A stretch of DNA of 14,212 bases from NCBI GenBank assembly GCA_913054485.1, contig CAJXHQ010000028.1, positions 1-14,212 of the forward strand. Reading direction: 5' to 3'. The notes below the pieces were generated by a model. It was given only the letters and a program-made list of their open reading frames with translations. It did no database searches and was not told the DNA's origin. This document shows positions 6,011-14,160 of the stretch, in pieces (positions within the stretch are counted from its first letter, which is position 1; every line of letters starts with the position of its first letter). The stretch comes from an uncultured Paracoccaceae bacterium (GTDB taxonomy: Bacteria > Pseudomonadota > Alphaproteobacteria > Rhodobacterales > Rhodobacteraceae). A program made the translations under genes and the position numbers.

Positions 6011-6881
6011 ACCCGCCCTGATCGGTCTGGACTGGGGCACCAGTTCCTTCAGGGCCTATCTGATCGGTGCCGACGGGGGGGTAATCTCCTCCGTCGCAGC
6101 GCCCGAAGGCATCCTGCATGTCGAGGGCGGCAATTTTGAAGCCGCTTTCGGCCGGCTCGTCGGCCCCTGGGCCGCTGAACACAATGTGCCGGTGATTGCC
6201 TCGGGCATGATCACCAGCCGCAACGGCTGGGTTGAAACGCCTTACGTGGGCCTGCCCTCGGGCGCGGCAGAGCTGGCTGCGGCGATGACCACCCATACGC
6301 TGGCAAACGGGCGCAAGATCCACTTTGTCACCGGCATGACCGCGGAGACTTCGGGCGCGCCCGACGTGATGCGCGGCGAGGAAACCCAGATCGCCGGCGC
6401 AGTCGCCGCAGGCGGCGGCAGCGGTGTTTTCGTGCTGCCGGGCACCCACAGCAAATGGGTTGCGGTCGAGGAGGGGAAAATCACCAGCTTTGCCACTTTC
6501 ATGACAGGCGACGTCTTCGGCGCCATGCGCGGCCACACTATTCTGGGCGCGCTGATGGACGAGGGCGAGGGCAGCGGCGCGGCCCTGTTGCGCGGCGCGC
6601 AGGCGTCCAGGGACGGCGGGCTGGGTCTGCTCCACAGCCTGTTCACCGCCCGCACCCTGCCGCTGTTCGGTGAGATCACCAAGTCAGAGGCCGCCGACTA
6701 CCTGTCGGGCCTGCTGATCGGGGCCGAGGTGCAGGGCGCACGCGCGCTGGCCGGGGATCACGGCCAGGTGGTTCTGATCGGTCGCGGCGATCTCAACACC
6801 CGTTATGCCCAGGTGCTTGAGGTCTTTGGCCTGAAAGCTGTTGAAGCCGGGGATCACATTGTGGCCCGCGGCCATTTCTAA
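5991..6881 (+). CDS. dgoK: 2-dehydro-3-deoxygalactonokinase (KDGal kinase)
   Basis: This 296-residue protein matches the DgoK family in length and motifs. The N-terminal phosphate loop is LDWGTSSFRAYLI (13-25), followed by RGEETQI (128-134) and the hallmark PGTHSKWV (150-157). It phosphorylates 2-keto-3-deoxy-D-galactonate at C6 with ATP, the second-last step of the De Ley-Doudoroff galactonate route. The ATG at 5991 sits inside the end of the RraA gene (20-base overlap) with GAGGA about 8 bases upstream, indicating coupled translation. dgoA follows 26 bases later. The E. coli enzyme is of nearly equal length. Activity on other 2-keto-3-deoxy acids is possible. Confidence 0.93.
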   Translation: MNSAGSEPALIGLDWGTSSFRAYLIGADGGVISSVAAPEGILHVEGGNFEAAFGRLVGPWAAEHNVPVIASGMITSRNGWVETPYVGLPSGAAELAAAMTTHTLANGRKIHFVTGMTAETSGAPDVMRGEETQIAGAVAAGGGSGVFVLPGTHSKWVAVEEGKITSFATFMTGDVFGAMRGHTILGALMDEGEGSGAALLRGAQASRDGGLGLLHSLFTARTLPLFGEITKSEAADYLSGLLIGAEVQGARALAGDHGQVVLIGRGDLNTRYAQVLEVFGLKAVEAGDHIVARGHF

Positions 6882-6907
6882 ATCGCCAAAGCAGGAGGAC
6901 TGCTGCA

Positions 6908-7531
6908 ATGACCCTCTGGACGGACGCCTTGTCAGACAACCCCATGATCGCAATTCTGCGCGGTCTGGAGCCGGATCGGGCTGTGGAGACCGCCACCATC
7001 CTTGTTGAAGCCGGGTTTCGCATTATCGAGGTGCCGCTGAACTCGCCCGACCCGCTGACCTCAATCCGCGCAATTTCAGAAGCCTTCGGCAACCGGATCG
7101 TCACTGGTGCCGGAACTGTGCTCTGCCCGGAGGACGTGCGGGCGGTGAAAGCGGCCGGAGGCAGTCTGATCGTTTCGCCCAATGTGGACGAAGCGGTGGG
7201 AGCCGCTGCCAAGACCAGTGGCATGATCTGGGCGCCGGGAGTGTTCTCCCCAACCGAGGCCTTCCGGGCCCTGCAACTGGGCGCGGATCTGCTGAAGTTC
7301 TTCCCTGCCGAAGTGCTTGGCCCCGCCGGGATCAAGGCACTGCGGGCGGTGCTGCCAGCCGACGCGAGGATTGCAGCCGTAGGCGGTGTGACACCGGTGA
7401 CCTTGGCCGACTTCAAACTTGCCGGAGCGGACGGTTTTGGCCTTGGTTCTGGCCTTTTCAAGCCAGAACTGACGGGTGCCGAAGTAGCACTGCGTGCGAA
7501 AGGCTTTTTATCCGCTCTCAGAGCTATCTGA
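6908..7531 (+). CDS. dgoA: 2-dehydro-3-deoxy-6-phosphogalactonate aldolase
   Basis: This 207-residue class I aldolase of the KDPG/KDPGal family splits 2-keto-3-deoxy-6-phosphogalactonate into pyruvate and D-glyceraldehyde 3-phosphate. Seen in the sequence are IAILRG (15-19, phosphate/carboxylate-binding arginine), Glu41 in RIIEVPLNSPDP (general base) and Lys130 in LLKFFPAE (Schiff base). The motif VPLNSP with dgoK directly upstream favours KDPGal over KDPG. The ribosome binding site AGGAGGA is 8 bases before the ATG. It is the last gene of the operon and converges on ilvE; I see no clear terminator of its own. Confidence 0.93.
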   Translation: MTLWTDALSDNPMIAILRGLEPDRAVETATILVEAGFRIIEVPLNSPDPLTSIRAISEAFGNRIVTGAGTVLCPEDVRAVKAAGGSLIVSPNVDEAVGAAAKTSGMIWAPGVFSPTEAFRALQLGADLLKFFPAEVLGPAGIKALRAVLPADARIAAVGGVTPVTLADFKLAGADGFGLGSGLFKPELTGAEVALRAKGFLSALRAI

Positions 7532-7694
7532 ACCTGCCGGGAACAAAAGTGTTATCGTGCTGCACTGCGGCGTGAGATACCGGCGCTAAGGTCCGGCTCA
7601 GACCAGGCATTGACGTCTCGCAGGTCATTCCTGCGCCCGGGCACGGTCTGCGGCTATATCGGGAAGGAGAGGCTCACCCGCTCAGCCGCACATG

Positions 7695-7727
7695 AAAACG
7701 GCCCCGGCGCTTTTGCGCACGGGGCCG
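7695..7727 (-). terminator. Terminator hairpin of ilvE
   Basis: The arms CGGCCCC (7699-7705) and GGGGCCG (7721-7727) enclose a second small stem, GCGC-TTTT-GCGC. On the minus strand the structure is followed by TTTTCATG. It begins 26 bases after the ilvE stop. It may also hinder read-through from the convergent dgoA operon, although in that direction no U tract follows. Confidence 0.75.
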
Positions 7728-7753
7728 CTGCAGGAAAAAAGCCGGGCCTCAGA

Positions 7754-8620
7754 TCAGGCGCGCACCAGCGCCTCATAGGCTTCGGCGGTCTTGCGGGTCA
7801 GGTCGCCCACCTCGAATGTGTAGTCGCCGATCTGGCCCACCGGGGTCACCTCAGCGGCAGTACCGGTCAGCCAGCACTGTTCGAAATCGGCCATTTCCTC
7901 GGGCATAATGTGGCGTTCGATCACCGTAACGCCCTGATCCTTCAGCATCTGGGTCACGGTTTGACGGGTGATGCCGTTAAGGAAGCAATCCGCCAGCGGC
8001 GTGTGCACTTCGCCGTCTTTCACGAAGAAGATATTGGCCCCGGTCGCCTCGGCCACATAGCCGCGGTAATCCATGAACAGAGCGTCGGAACAGCCTTTGG
8101 CCTCGGCTTTGTGCTTGGAGATGGTGCAGATCATATAGAGACCGGCCGCCTTGGCATGCACCGGGATGGTTTCCGGGCTCGGGCGTTTGTATTCCGCGAT
8201 GTCCAGCTTGGCACCCTGCATCTTGGCGTCACCGTAATAAGCACCCCAGCCCCAGACCGCGACCGCCATGCGGACCGGGTTCTTGGCCGAGGCCACGCCC
8301 ATGTCCTCGCCGGAGCCGCGCCAGACCAGCGCCCGCACATAGGCGTCCTGCAGGCCGGAGGCTTTCAGGGCTTCGTCCTTGGCCGCTTCGATCTCGTCCA
8401 CCGAATAGGGCATCGGCATGTCCAGCGCCTCTGCGCTCGCGATCAGACGCTCGGAATGCGCGCGGCTTTTGAAGATCTTGCCGTTATAGGCGCGCTCGCC
8501 CTCGAAGACCGAGGAAGCATAATGCATCGCATGGGTCAGGATGTGCACCTTGGCGTCGCGCCAGTCCACCATTTCCCCGTCCATCCAGATCACGCCGTCG
8601 CGATCATCATATCCTGCCAT
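7754..8620 (-). CDS. ilvE: Branched-chain amino acid aminotransferase
   Basis: This 288-residue fold-type IV PLP enzyme performs the final transamination in leucine, isoleucine and valine synthesis, and the first step in their breakdown. The catalytic Schiff-base lysine is Lys157 in TIPVHAKAAGLY, the PLP-contacting Glu191 lies in GYVAEATGANIFF, and the C-terminal LTGTAAEVTPVGQI signature is intact. Arg43 in FEGERAY is also typical of the family. The ATG at 8620 has AGGAGG about 7 bases upstream. It stands alone on the minus strand, divergent from petP. A D-amino acid transaminase or aminodeoxychorismate lyase is less likely given the TGTAAEVTPV motif. Confidence 0.94.
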   Translation of the reverse strand: MAGYDDRDGVIWMDGEMVDWRDAKVHILTHAMHYASSVFEGERAYNGKIFKSRAHSERLIASAEALDMPMPYSVDEIEAAKDEALKASGLQDAYVRALVWRGSGEDMGVASAKNPVRMAVAVWGWGAYYGDAKMQGAKLDIAEYKRPSPETIPVHAKAAGLYMICTISKHKAEAKGCSDALFMDYRGYVAEATGANIFFVKDGEVHTPLADCFLNGITRQTVTQMLKDQGVTVIERHIMPEEMADFEQCWLTGTAAEVTPVGQIGDYTFEVGDLTRKTAEAYEALVRA

Positions 8621-8659
8621 GCTGTTTTCCTCCTGCGGCGCACCGCAATATTTTCAAAT

Positions 8660-8703
8660 GTTGCGCAAATTAGGTCCGAAATGAACGTAAAGTTGCGCCA
8701 AAA
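8660..8703 (+). promoter_or_regulatory. Repeated GTTGCGC(M)AA elements between ilvE and petP
   Basis: GTTGCGCAAA at 8660-8669 contains the perfect 8-bp palindrome TTGCGCAA. A related GTTGCGCCAAAA lies at 8692-8703, 32 bp (about three helical turns) away on the same face. Their place in the only divergent intergenic region here suggests regulator binding, for example by PetP or an Lrp-like protein. This is a pattern observation only. Confidence 0.3.
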
Positions 8704-8783
8704 TCAGGAATCGATACCGCTTCACCCTTGGAATGTCAATAAGGCTGACGTAAGCTGGGCGCATAAAACAAGGGGATAATCAC

Positions 8784-9296
8784 ATGGCAGAGGGGCGTTC
8801 CGGGCAGCTGTCGCACAGCGACAGCCTGCTGTTCCTGACAGATGAACAGCTGCGTCAGGGCATCGAGGCGATGTTCTTCGCCTACCGCGGCTTCACCGCC
8901 GATCCCGACCGCATCCTGGCGGATATGTCCTACGGGCGCGCGCATCACCGGGCGATCCACTTCATCAACCGCGCGCCGGGCACCACGGTGAACAATCTTC
9001 TGGCCATTCTCGGCGTCACCAAACAGTCGCTGAACCGGGTGCTGCGCACCCTGATCGGCGACGGGCTGGTCGAAAGCCGCGTCGGCACCGTTGACAAGCG
9101 CGAGCGCCACCTGTTCCTGACCGAAGCCGGGGCAGCACTGGAAGCGCGGCTCTCGGATGCCCAGCGTGCCCGCATGCGCGCCGCTTACAAGGATGCCGGC
9201 CCCGAAGCGGTGCAGGGTTTCAAACAGGTACTGGAGGCGATGATGGACGCCGACATGCGCCGCGCCTACACCAAGCTGCGGGAGAGCGGATCATGA
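8784..9296 (+). CDS. petP: MarR-family transcriptional regulator (PetP-like)
   Basis: This 170-residue MarR-type protein has a winged helix-turn-helix at about residues 55-115, with recognition helix VTKQSLNRVLRTLIGDGLV and wing SRVGTVDKRERHLFLTEAG carrying the usual Asp104 and Arg106. It binds DNA as a dimer. The stop overlaps the ATG of the response regulator as ATGA. A MarR-type gene translationally coupled to an OmpR-type regulator matches petP-petR of Rhodobacter capsulatus, where petR lies upstream of the cytochrome bc1 genes and is needed for growth. Here the pair is next to ilvE and a deacetylase, not petABC, so the name rests on pair structure and sequence feel. AAGGGGAT lies about 6 bases before the ATG. 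Confidence 0.85.
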   Translation: MAEGRSGQLSHSDSLLFLTDEQLRQGIEAMFFAYRGFTADPDRILADMSYGRAHHRAIHFINRAPGTTVNNLLAILGVTKQSLNRVLRTLIGDGLVESRVGTVDKRERHLFLTEAGAALEARLSDAQRARMRAAYKDAGPEAVQGFKQVLEAMMDADMRRAYTKLRESGS

Positions 9297-9994
9297 GCGA
9301 CCCCGACGCCCACCTGCTGATCGTCGATGACGACGAGCGGATCCGCGAGCTGCTGAAGAAATTCCTGATGCGCAGCGGCTTCCTGGTCACCGGTGCCCGC
9401 GATGCGGCCCATGCCCGCCGGGTGCTGTCGGGCCTGGATTTCGACCTGATCGTGATGGACGTGATGATGCCGGGCGAAGACGGTATTTCGCTCACCCGGT
9501 CCCTGCGGGAGGCCCAAAGCACCCCGATCCTTCTGCTCACCGCCAAGGGTGAAACCACCGACCGGATTGCCGGGCTGGAGGCGGGGGCCGATGACTACCT
9601 GCCGAAACCCTTTGAGCAGAAGGAGCTGTTGCTCAGGATCAACGCCATCCTGCGCCGGGTGCCTTCGACCACGGCCGAGGAAAGCGCGCCGAAAGTGTTG
9701 CATCTGGGCGCGATCCGCTATGACATAGAACGTGGTGAGATGTGGCAAGGCGAGGAGCTGGTGCGGCTGACGGCAACCGAAAGCCAGCTGATGAAGATCT
9801 TTTCCGCTCAGCCGGGCGAGCCGGTGAGCCGCAGCAAGCTGGTTGAGGACCTCGGGCGCGACCGGGGCCAGGCGCAGGAACGCGCGGTGGACGTGCAGAT
9901 TACAAGGCTCAGGCGCAAGATTGAGCCCAACCCGAAACAGCCGCAATACCTGCAGACGGTGCGCGGCGCCGGCTATATGCTGGCCCCGGACTGA
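9293..9994 (+). CDS. petR: OmpR/PhoB-type response regulator (PetR-like)
   Basis: This 233-residue two-domain regulator has a receiver domain (8-122) with acidic pocket Asp12-Asp14, phospho-acceptor Asp56 (DLIVMDVMMPGEDG), Thr83 (LLLTAKG) and Lys105 (LPKPF). A winged-helix output domain (about 135-232) ends in RAVDVQITRLRRKIE and TVRGAGYML. All phosphorylation residues are intact. No histidine kinase gene lies in the window, so its partner is encoded elsewhere or it is an orphan. It is coupled to petP by a four-base overlap, and GGGAGAG provides the ribosome binding site. The likely orthologue PetR of R. capsulatus is required for respiratory and photosynthetic growth; the function in this organism is inferred. 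Confidence 0.92.
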   Translation: MSDPDAHLLIVDDDERIRELLKKFLMRSGFLVTGARDAAHARRVLSGLDFDLIVMDVMMPGEDGISLTRSLREAQSTPILLLTAKGETTDRIAGLEAGADDYLPKPFEQKELLLRINAILRRVPSTTAEESAPKVLHLGAIRYDIERGEMWQGEELVRLTATESQLMKIFSAQPGEPVSRSKLVEDLGRDRGQAQERAVDVQITRLRRKIEPNPKQPQYLQTVRGAGYMLAPD

Positions 9995-10010
9995 ACCGAG
10001 AGGTCCGGGC

Positions 10011-10056
10011 GCCGCTGCGCGGCAAACTGATGCCTCCGGCGGGGATATTTGGAAAC
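10011..10056 (+). repeat. Intergenic element: GC hairpin plus CTCCGGCGGGGATATTTGG core (copy 1)
   Basis: After petR a small hairpin (GCCGC-TGC-GCGGC, 10011-10023) is followed by CCTCCGGCGGGGATATTTGG and an A/G-rich tail that runs into the ribosome binding site of the next gene. A second copy with the same layout lies in opposite orientation at the window end. From general familiarity, elements of this look recur between genes in Rhodobacterales; the copy number in this genome cannot be seen from here. Confidence 0.45.
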
Positions 10057-10076
10057 AGAAGAAGCAGGGGATCCGG

Positions 10077-11003
10077 ATGGCAACGGCGCTGATTACCCAC
10101 GCAGATTGTTTGAACCACGTGACACCGGAGGGGCATCCCGAACGGGTGGCGCGGCTGGAGCATGTGCTGCACGCACTTGAGACACTGGATCTGGTGCGGG
10201 TGACCGCACCCATGGCGGCCGAGGACGACATCCTGCGCTGCCATCCGGCTGGCTATATGGAAGACCTGCGGCAGGCGCGGCCCAGGGAAGGCTGGGCGCA
10301 GATCGACGGCGATACTTTCCTGTCGCCGGGCTCTCTGGATGCCGCCTTCCGCGCCGCCGGCGCGGTGCTGCGCGGTGTTGATATGGTGCTGGCGGGCGAG
10401 GTCCAGAACGCCTTCGCTGCGGTGCGCCCGCCCGGCCATCATGCCGAAACGGAAACCGCCATGGGTTTCTGCCTGTTCGGCAATGCAGCACTGGCTGCAA
10501 AACACGCGCTGGATCATCACGGGCTGTCCCGCGTCGCTGTGGTCGATTTCGACGTGCACCATGGCAATGGCACCCAGGACCTGTTGTGGGACGAGCCGCG
10601 CGCGCTGTTCATCACCTCGCAGCAGATGCCGCTCTGGCCCGGGTCGGGCCGCCCGGACGAGGACGGCACCGCGGGCCAGATCCTCAACATGCCGCTGCCG
10701 CCGGGATCAGGCGGGGCAGAGATGAAAGCCGCCTATGACGGTCAGGCCTTCCCGCGGCTGCGCGCCTTCAAGCCTGAGCTGATCATTATCTCGGCCGGGT
10801 TTGACGCCCACCAGGACGACCCGCTGGCCGGTCTGAACTGGTCCACGGCGGACTTCGCCTGGATCACGCGCGAATTATGCGCGCTTGCAGCGGAGCTGTG
10901 CGGCGGCCGTATCGTCTCGACTTTGGAGGGCGGATATGATCTGAACGCGCTGAGCCGCGCCACCCGCGCGCATGTGGAAGAATTGATGAAGGCCCCGGCA
11001 TGA
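10077..11003 (+). CDS. Histone deacetylase superfamily amidohydrolase (acetylpolyamine/acetoin-utilisation type)
   Basis: This 308-residue zinc hydrolase belongs to the arginase/deacetylase superfamily, bacterial class II HDAC-like branch. Key residues are present: the His121-His122 dyad in RPPGHHAE, zinc ligands Asp159 and His161 in VDFDVHHGNGTQ, Asp243 in SAGFDAHQDDPL, and the transition-state Tyr287 in LEGGYD. Such enzymes remove acetyl groups from polyamines, small amides or lysine side chains; the real substrate is not known for this branch. The ATG at 10077 has AGGGGA about 8 bases upstream and gives the natural N terminus MATALITHADCLNHVTPEGHPER. Its stop overlaps xseB as ATGA. Confidence 0.9.
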   Translation: MATALITHADCLNHVTPEGHPERVARLEHVLHALETLDLVRVTAPMAAEDDILRCHPAGYMEDLRQARPREGWAQIDGDTFLSPGSLDAAFRAAGAVLRGVDMVLAGEVQNAFAAVRPPGHHAETETAMGFCLFGNAALAAKHALDHHGLSRVAVVDFDVHHGNGTQDLLWDEPRALFITSQQMPLWPGSGRPDEDGTAGQILNMPLPPGSGGAEMKAAYDGQAFPRLRAFKPELIIISAGFDAHQDDPLAGLNWSTADFAWITRELCALAAELCGGRIVSTLEGGYDLNALSRATRAHVEELMKAPA

Positions 11004-11269
11004 CGACCCAGACACCCGCCCAGACTCCTGATCTGACACCCGTCGAAGAGATGAGCTTTGAACAGGCCATGCGCGAGCTGGAAACGGTCGTGGACCAGCT
11101 GGAGCGCGGCGACGTGGCACTGGACGCCTCGATTGCGCTGTACGAGCGCGGTGCGGCGCTGAAGAAACGCTGCGAAGACGAGCTGAAACGCGCCGAGGAG
11201 AAAGTCGCCTCGATCACGCTGGATGCCAATGGAAACGCCACCGGCACCACGCCGCTGGATGCGGGCTGA
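11000..11269 (+). CDS. xseB: Exodeoxyribonuclease VII small subunit
   Basis: This 89-residue protein has the XseB signature: SFEQAMRELETVVDQLERGDVALDASIALYERGAALKKRCEDEL (residues 19-62), two helices forming a coiled-coil hairpin, with extra flexible ends. XseB binds in several copies to the large subunit XseA, which is encoded elsewhere, to form exonuclease VII. This enzyme degrades single-stranded DNA in repair. The ATG overlaps the deacetylase stop by four bases, and ispA begins 4 bases after its own stop. The xseB-ispA-dxs order is common in proteobacteria. Confidence 0.95.
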   Translation: MTTQTPAQTPDLTPVEEMSFEQAMRELETVVDQLERGDVALDASIALYERGAALKKRCEDELKRAEEKVASITLDANGNATGTTPLDAG

Positions 11270-11273
11270 GACA

Positions 11274-12152
11274 ATGGATGCAATGGTTGCGGAGCGCACA
11301 TTTGCTGAAGCACTGAAAGAGGCGCAGGACCGGATCACCGCCCGCGCGGACCAGATCCTGACCGGAGATGAAACGCTGAACGCGGCCATGTCCTACGCTA
11401 TTCGGGGCGGCAAGATGCTGCGTGGTTTCCTGGTGCTGGAAAGCGCCCGGCTGCATGGCATTGCCCCCGCGGCGGCGCTGGAGGCGGCCCTGGCCATCGA
11501 ATGCGTGCACGCCTACTCTTTGGTGCATGATGACCTCCCCTGCATGGATGACGACGACCTGCGCCGCGGCCTGCCGACCGTCCATAAGAAATGGGACGAG
11601 GCCATGGCGGTGCTGGCCGGCGACGCGCTGCAAACCTTGGCGTTTGAGCTGCTGGCAAACCCGGTGCTCGGCCCCCGCGCGCTGGACCTGGTGCGCAGCC
11701 TGGCGCAGTCTTCGGGCAAGGACGGCATGGTCTCGGGCCAGATGCTGGATATCGCCGCCGAGACGGCTGATGCACCGCTGACGCTTGAGCAGATCACCAA
11801 GCTGCAAAGCCGCAAGACCGGCTGCCTGATCGAATGGTCTGCCACCGCCGGTGCGCGGCTGGCCGGTGCGGACACCGCACCGCTGCAGCGCTACGCCGCT
11901 GCCATCGGGCTGGCTTTCCAGATCGCCGACGACATCCTCGACGTGGAAGGCGACGCGGCAAAAGTGGGCAAGGCCGTGCGGAAAGACGCGGATGCGGGCA
12001 AGGCCACCTTTGTCTCTCTACTGGGGCTGGAGGCCGCCAAGGAACGCGCCTCAGAGTTGTGCGAAGAGGCCTGCACATCCCTGTCGGCATATGGTAAGGA
12101 CGCCCATACCTTGATGGAAGCCGCCCATTTCATTATTGCCCGCGACAGCTGA
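11274..12152 (+). CDS. ispA: Farnesyl diphosphate synthase (short-chain polyprenyl synthase)
   Basis: This 292-residue enzyme condenses dimethylallyl-PP and geranyl-PP with isopentenyl-PP to farnesyl-PP. The first aspartate-rich motif is DDLPCMDDDD (86-95) in the context HAYSLVHDDLPCMDDDDLRRGLPT, nearly as in E. coli IspA; Tyr81 five residues before it favours a C15 product. The second motif is DDILD (219-223). The usual GGKRLRP reads GGKMLRG (45-51), a mild departure. I chose ATG 11274, 4 bases after xseB stops; ATGs at 11259 (overlapping xseB) and 11283 are alternatives, and the ribosome binding site is weak for all, suggesting coupling. A geranylgeranyl-PP synthase is less likely. Confidence 0.92.
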   Translation: MDAMVAERTFAEALKEAQDRITARADQILTGDETLNAAMSYAIRGGKMLRGFLVLESARLHGIAPAAALEAALAIECVHAYSLVHDDLPCMDDDDLRRGLPTVHKKWDEAMAVLAGDALQTLAFELLANPVLGPRALDLVRSLAQSSGKDGMVSGQMLDIAAETADAPLTLEQITKLQSRKTGCLIEWSATAGARLAGADTAPLQRYAAAIGLAFQIADDILDVEGDAAKVGKAVRKDADAGKATFVSLLGLEAAKERASELCEEACTSLSAYGKDAHTLMEAAHFIIARDS

Positions 12153-12180
12153 TTAGCCGCCAACGCCCTGAGGAATGCCT

Positions 12181-14109
12181 ATGTCCGACCAGCCCAATAC
12201 GCCGCTTTTGGACCAGATCGCCCGCCCTGCTGATCTGAACGGGTTGAGCGACAGCCAGCTGAAGCAGGTCGCACAGGAATTGCGCTCGGAAACCATCTCT
12301 GCGGTCTCTGTCACCGGCGGCCACCTGGGCGCGGGGCTTGGCGTGGTGGAGCTGACCGTGGCGCTGCATGCGGTCTTTGATACCCCGCGCGACAAGCTGA
12401 TCTGGGATGTGTCGCACCAGTGCTACCCGCATAAAATCCTCACCGGGCGGCGCGACCGGATCCGCACATTGCGCATGAAGGACGGGCTTTCCGGCTTCAC
12501 CAAGCGCAGCGAGTCGCCCTATGACCCCTTTGGCGCAGCCCATAGCTCCACCTCGATCTCCGCCGCGCTTGGCTTCTCCGTCGCGCGCGATCTGGGCGGC
12601 GTGGTGCCCGAGGGCCTGGGCGATGCTATCGCCGTCATCGGCGACGGGTCGATGTCCGCCGGCATGGCGTTCGAGGCGATGAACAACGCGGGCCATCTGG
12701 ACAAGCGGCTCTTCGTAATCCTGAACGACAATGAGATGAGCATCGCACCGCCGGTTGGCGCTCTCTCCTCTTATCTCTCCCGGCTTTACGCCGGCGAGCC
12801 CTTCCAGGAGCTGAAAGCAGCCGCCAAGGGCGCTGTCTCGCTGCTGCCGGAACCCTTCCGCGAAGGGGCAAAACGCGCCAAGGATCTGGTCAAGGGCATG
12901 GCCGACGGCGGCACGCTCTTCGAAGCCCTGGGATTCTCCTACATCGGTCCCATTGATGGCCACGACATGGACCAGCTGCTGCCGGTGCTGCGCACCGTGC
13001 ATGACCGCGCCACCGGGCCGGTGCTGATCCATGTGATCACCAAGAAGGGCAAGGGCTACGCCCCCGCCGAGGCCGCCCGCGACAAGGGCCATGCCACTGC
13101 CAAATTCGACGTGGTGACCGGCGAGCAGAAAAAAGCACCGTCGAATGCGCCCTCCTACACGTCCGTCTTCGGAAACGAGCTGGTGAAGCTGGCCGCTGCA
13201 GATGACAAGATCTGCGCCGTCACCGCCGCCATGCCGGACGGCACCGGGCTGGGGCTGATGGCCGAACGCTACCCGTCGCGCACCTTTGATGTGGGCATCG
13301 CGGAACAGCATGGGGTGACCTTTGCCGCAGCGCTGGCAGCTGGCGGCATGAAGCCCTTCTGTGCGATGTATTCCACCTTCCTGCAGCGCGGCTATGACCA
13401 GGTGGTGCATGATGTGGCGATCCAGAAGCTGCCGGTGCGCTTCCCCATCGACCGCGCCGGTTTGGTGGGGGCTGATGGGGCCACCCATGCGGGCTCCTTC
13501 GACATCGCCTTCATGGCCAACCTGCCCCACATGGTGGTCATGGCCGCCGCCGATGAGGCCGAACTGGCCCATATGGTGGCCACTGCGGCCGCCCATGACG
13601 ACGGCCCCATCGCCTTCCGCTACCCGCGCGGCGAGGGCGAGGGCGTCGACATGCCCGATACCCCGGAGGTGCTGGAGATCGGCAAGGGCCGGATGATCCA
13701 GGAAGGTGCCCGCGTGGCGCTGCTGTCCTTCGGCACCCGCCTGGGTGAGGTCAGAAAGGCTGCGGAAGCGCTTGCCGCCAAGGGCATCACGCCAACCATC
13801 GCAGATGCCCGCTTTGCCAAACCTCTGGACCGCGAGATGATTCTGAATCTGGCCGCGAACCACGAGGCGCTGATCACCATCGAAGAAGGGGCCGTCGGCG
13901 GTTTCGGCTCCCATGTCGCGCAGCTCCTCGCCGAGGAAGGCGTCTTCGACGCCGGGTTGAAATACCGCTCCATGGTGCTGCCCGACACATTCATCGACCA
14001 GGCCAGCCCGGCAGACATGTACGCCGTTGCAGCCATGAACGCCCCGCAGATCGAAGCCAAAGTGCTCGAGGTTCTGGGCGTGGCTACGATCAGCGAAAAA
14101 CGCGCGTAA
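12181..14109 (+). CDS. dxs: 1-deoxy-D-xylulose-5-phosphate synthase
   Basis: This 642-residue thiamine-diphosphate enzyme joins pyruvate and glyceraldehyde 3-phosphate to DXP, the entry to the MEP isoprenoid pathway and to thiamine and pyridoxal synthesis. The sequence shows His48 (VTGGHLG), the ThDP/Mg motif [16 protein letters not shown] (154-169) leading to LNDNEMSI, Glu375 (VGIAEQHG), Arg403 (LQRGYDQ) and His436 (GATHAG). All align with the active-site residues of E. coli Dxs, and the length is normal. The ATG at 12181 is preferred over 12175 because GAGGA ends 6 bases before it. It follows ispA by 28 bases. Confidence 0.97.
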   Translation: MSDQPNTPLLDQIARPADLNGLSDSQLKQVAQELRSETISAVSVTGGHLGAGLGVVELTVALHAVFDTPRDKLIWDVSHQCYPHKILTGRRDRIRTLRMKDGLSGFTKRSESPYDPFGAAHSSTSISAALGFSVARDLGGVVPEGLGDAIAVIGDGSMSAGMAFEAMNNAGHLDKRLFVILNDNEMSIAPPVGALSSYLSRLYAGEPFQELKAAAKGAVSLLPEPFREGAKRAKDLVKGMADGGTLFEALGFSYIGPIDGHDMDQLLPVLRTVHDRATGPVLIHVITKKGKGYAPAEAARDKGHATAKFDVVTGEQKKAPSNAPSYTSVFGNELVKLAAADDKICAVTAAMPDGTGLGLMAERYPSRTFDVGIAEQHGVTFAAALAAGGMKPFCAMYSTFLQRGYDQVVHDVAIQKLPVRFPIDRAGLVGADGATHAGSFDIAFMANLPHMVVMAAADEAELAHMVATAAAHDDGPIAFRYPRGEGEGVDMPDTPEVLEIGKGRMIQEGARVALLSFGTRLGEVRKAAEALAAKGITPTIADARFAKPLDREMILNLAANHEALITIEEGAVGGFGSHVAQLLAEEGVFDAGLKYRSMVLPDTFIDQASPADMYAVAAMNAPQIEAKVLEVLGVATISEKRA

Positions 14110-14129
14110 CAGCTGGCGGAACGGACGCC

Positions 14130-14160
14130 GCACCACCGGTGCCGATCCTTTTCATCTTTT
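14130..14160 (+). terminator. Possible weak terminator after dxs
   Basis: GCACC-ACC-GGTGC (14130-14142) can fold into a 5-bp stem and is followed, after CGATC, by CTTTTCATCTTTT. The stem is short and the U run broken, so this is a weak candidate for the end of the dxs transcript. Confidence 0.3.

Noticed and set aside
7561..7680. Gap between dgoA and the ilvE terminator checked for tRNA, small RNA or a small gene
   Set aside because: No cloverleaf, no ORF with a ribosome binding site and only a weak CCGG-CCGG pairing were found.
7610..8779. 389-residue plus-strand open frame
   Set aside because: It is antisense to ilvE and crosses both its terminator and its promoter region.
12133..14136. 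667-residue open frame on the minus strand
   Set aside because: It lies fully antisense to dxs, which has all active-site residues. The translation is rich in His/Gly/Gln with no recognisable family, as expected from the reverse frame of GC-rich coding DNA.
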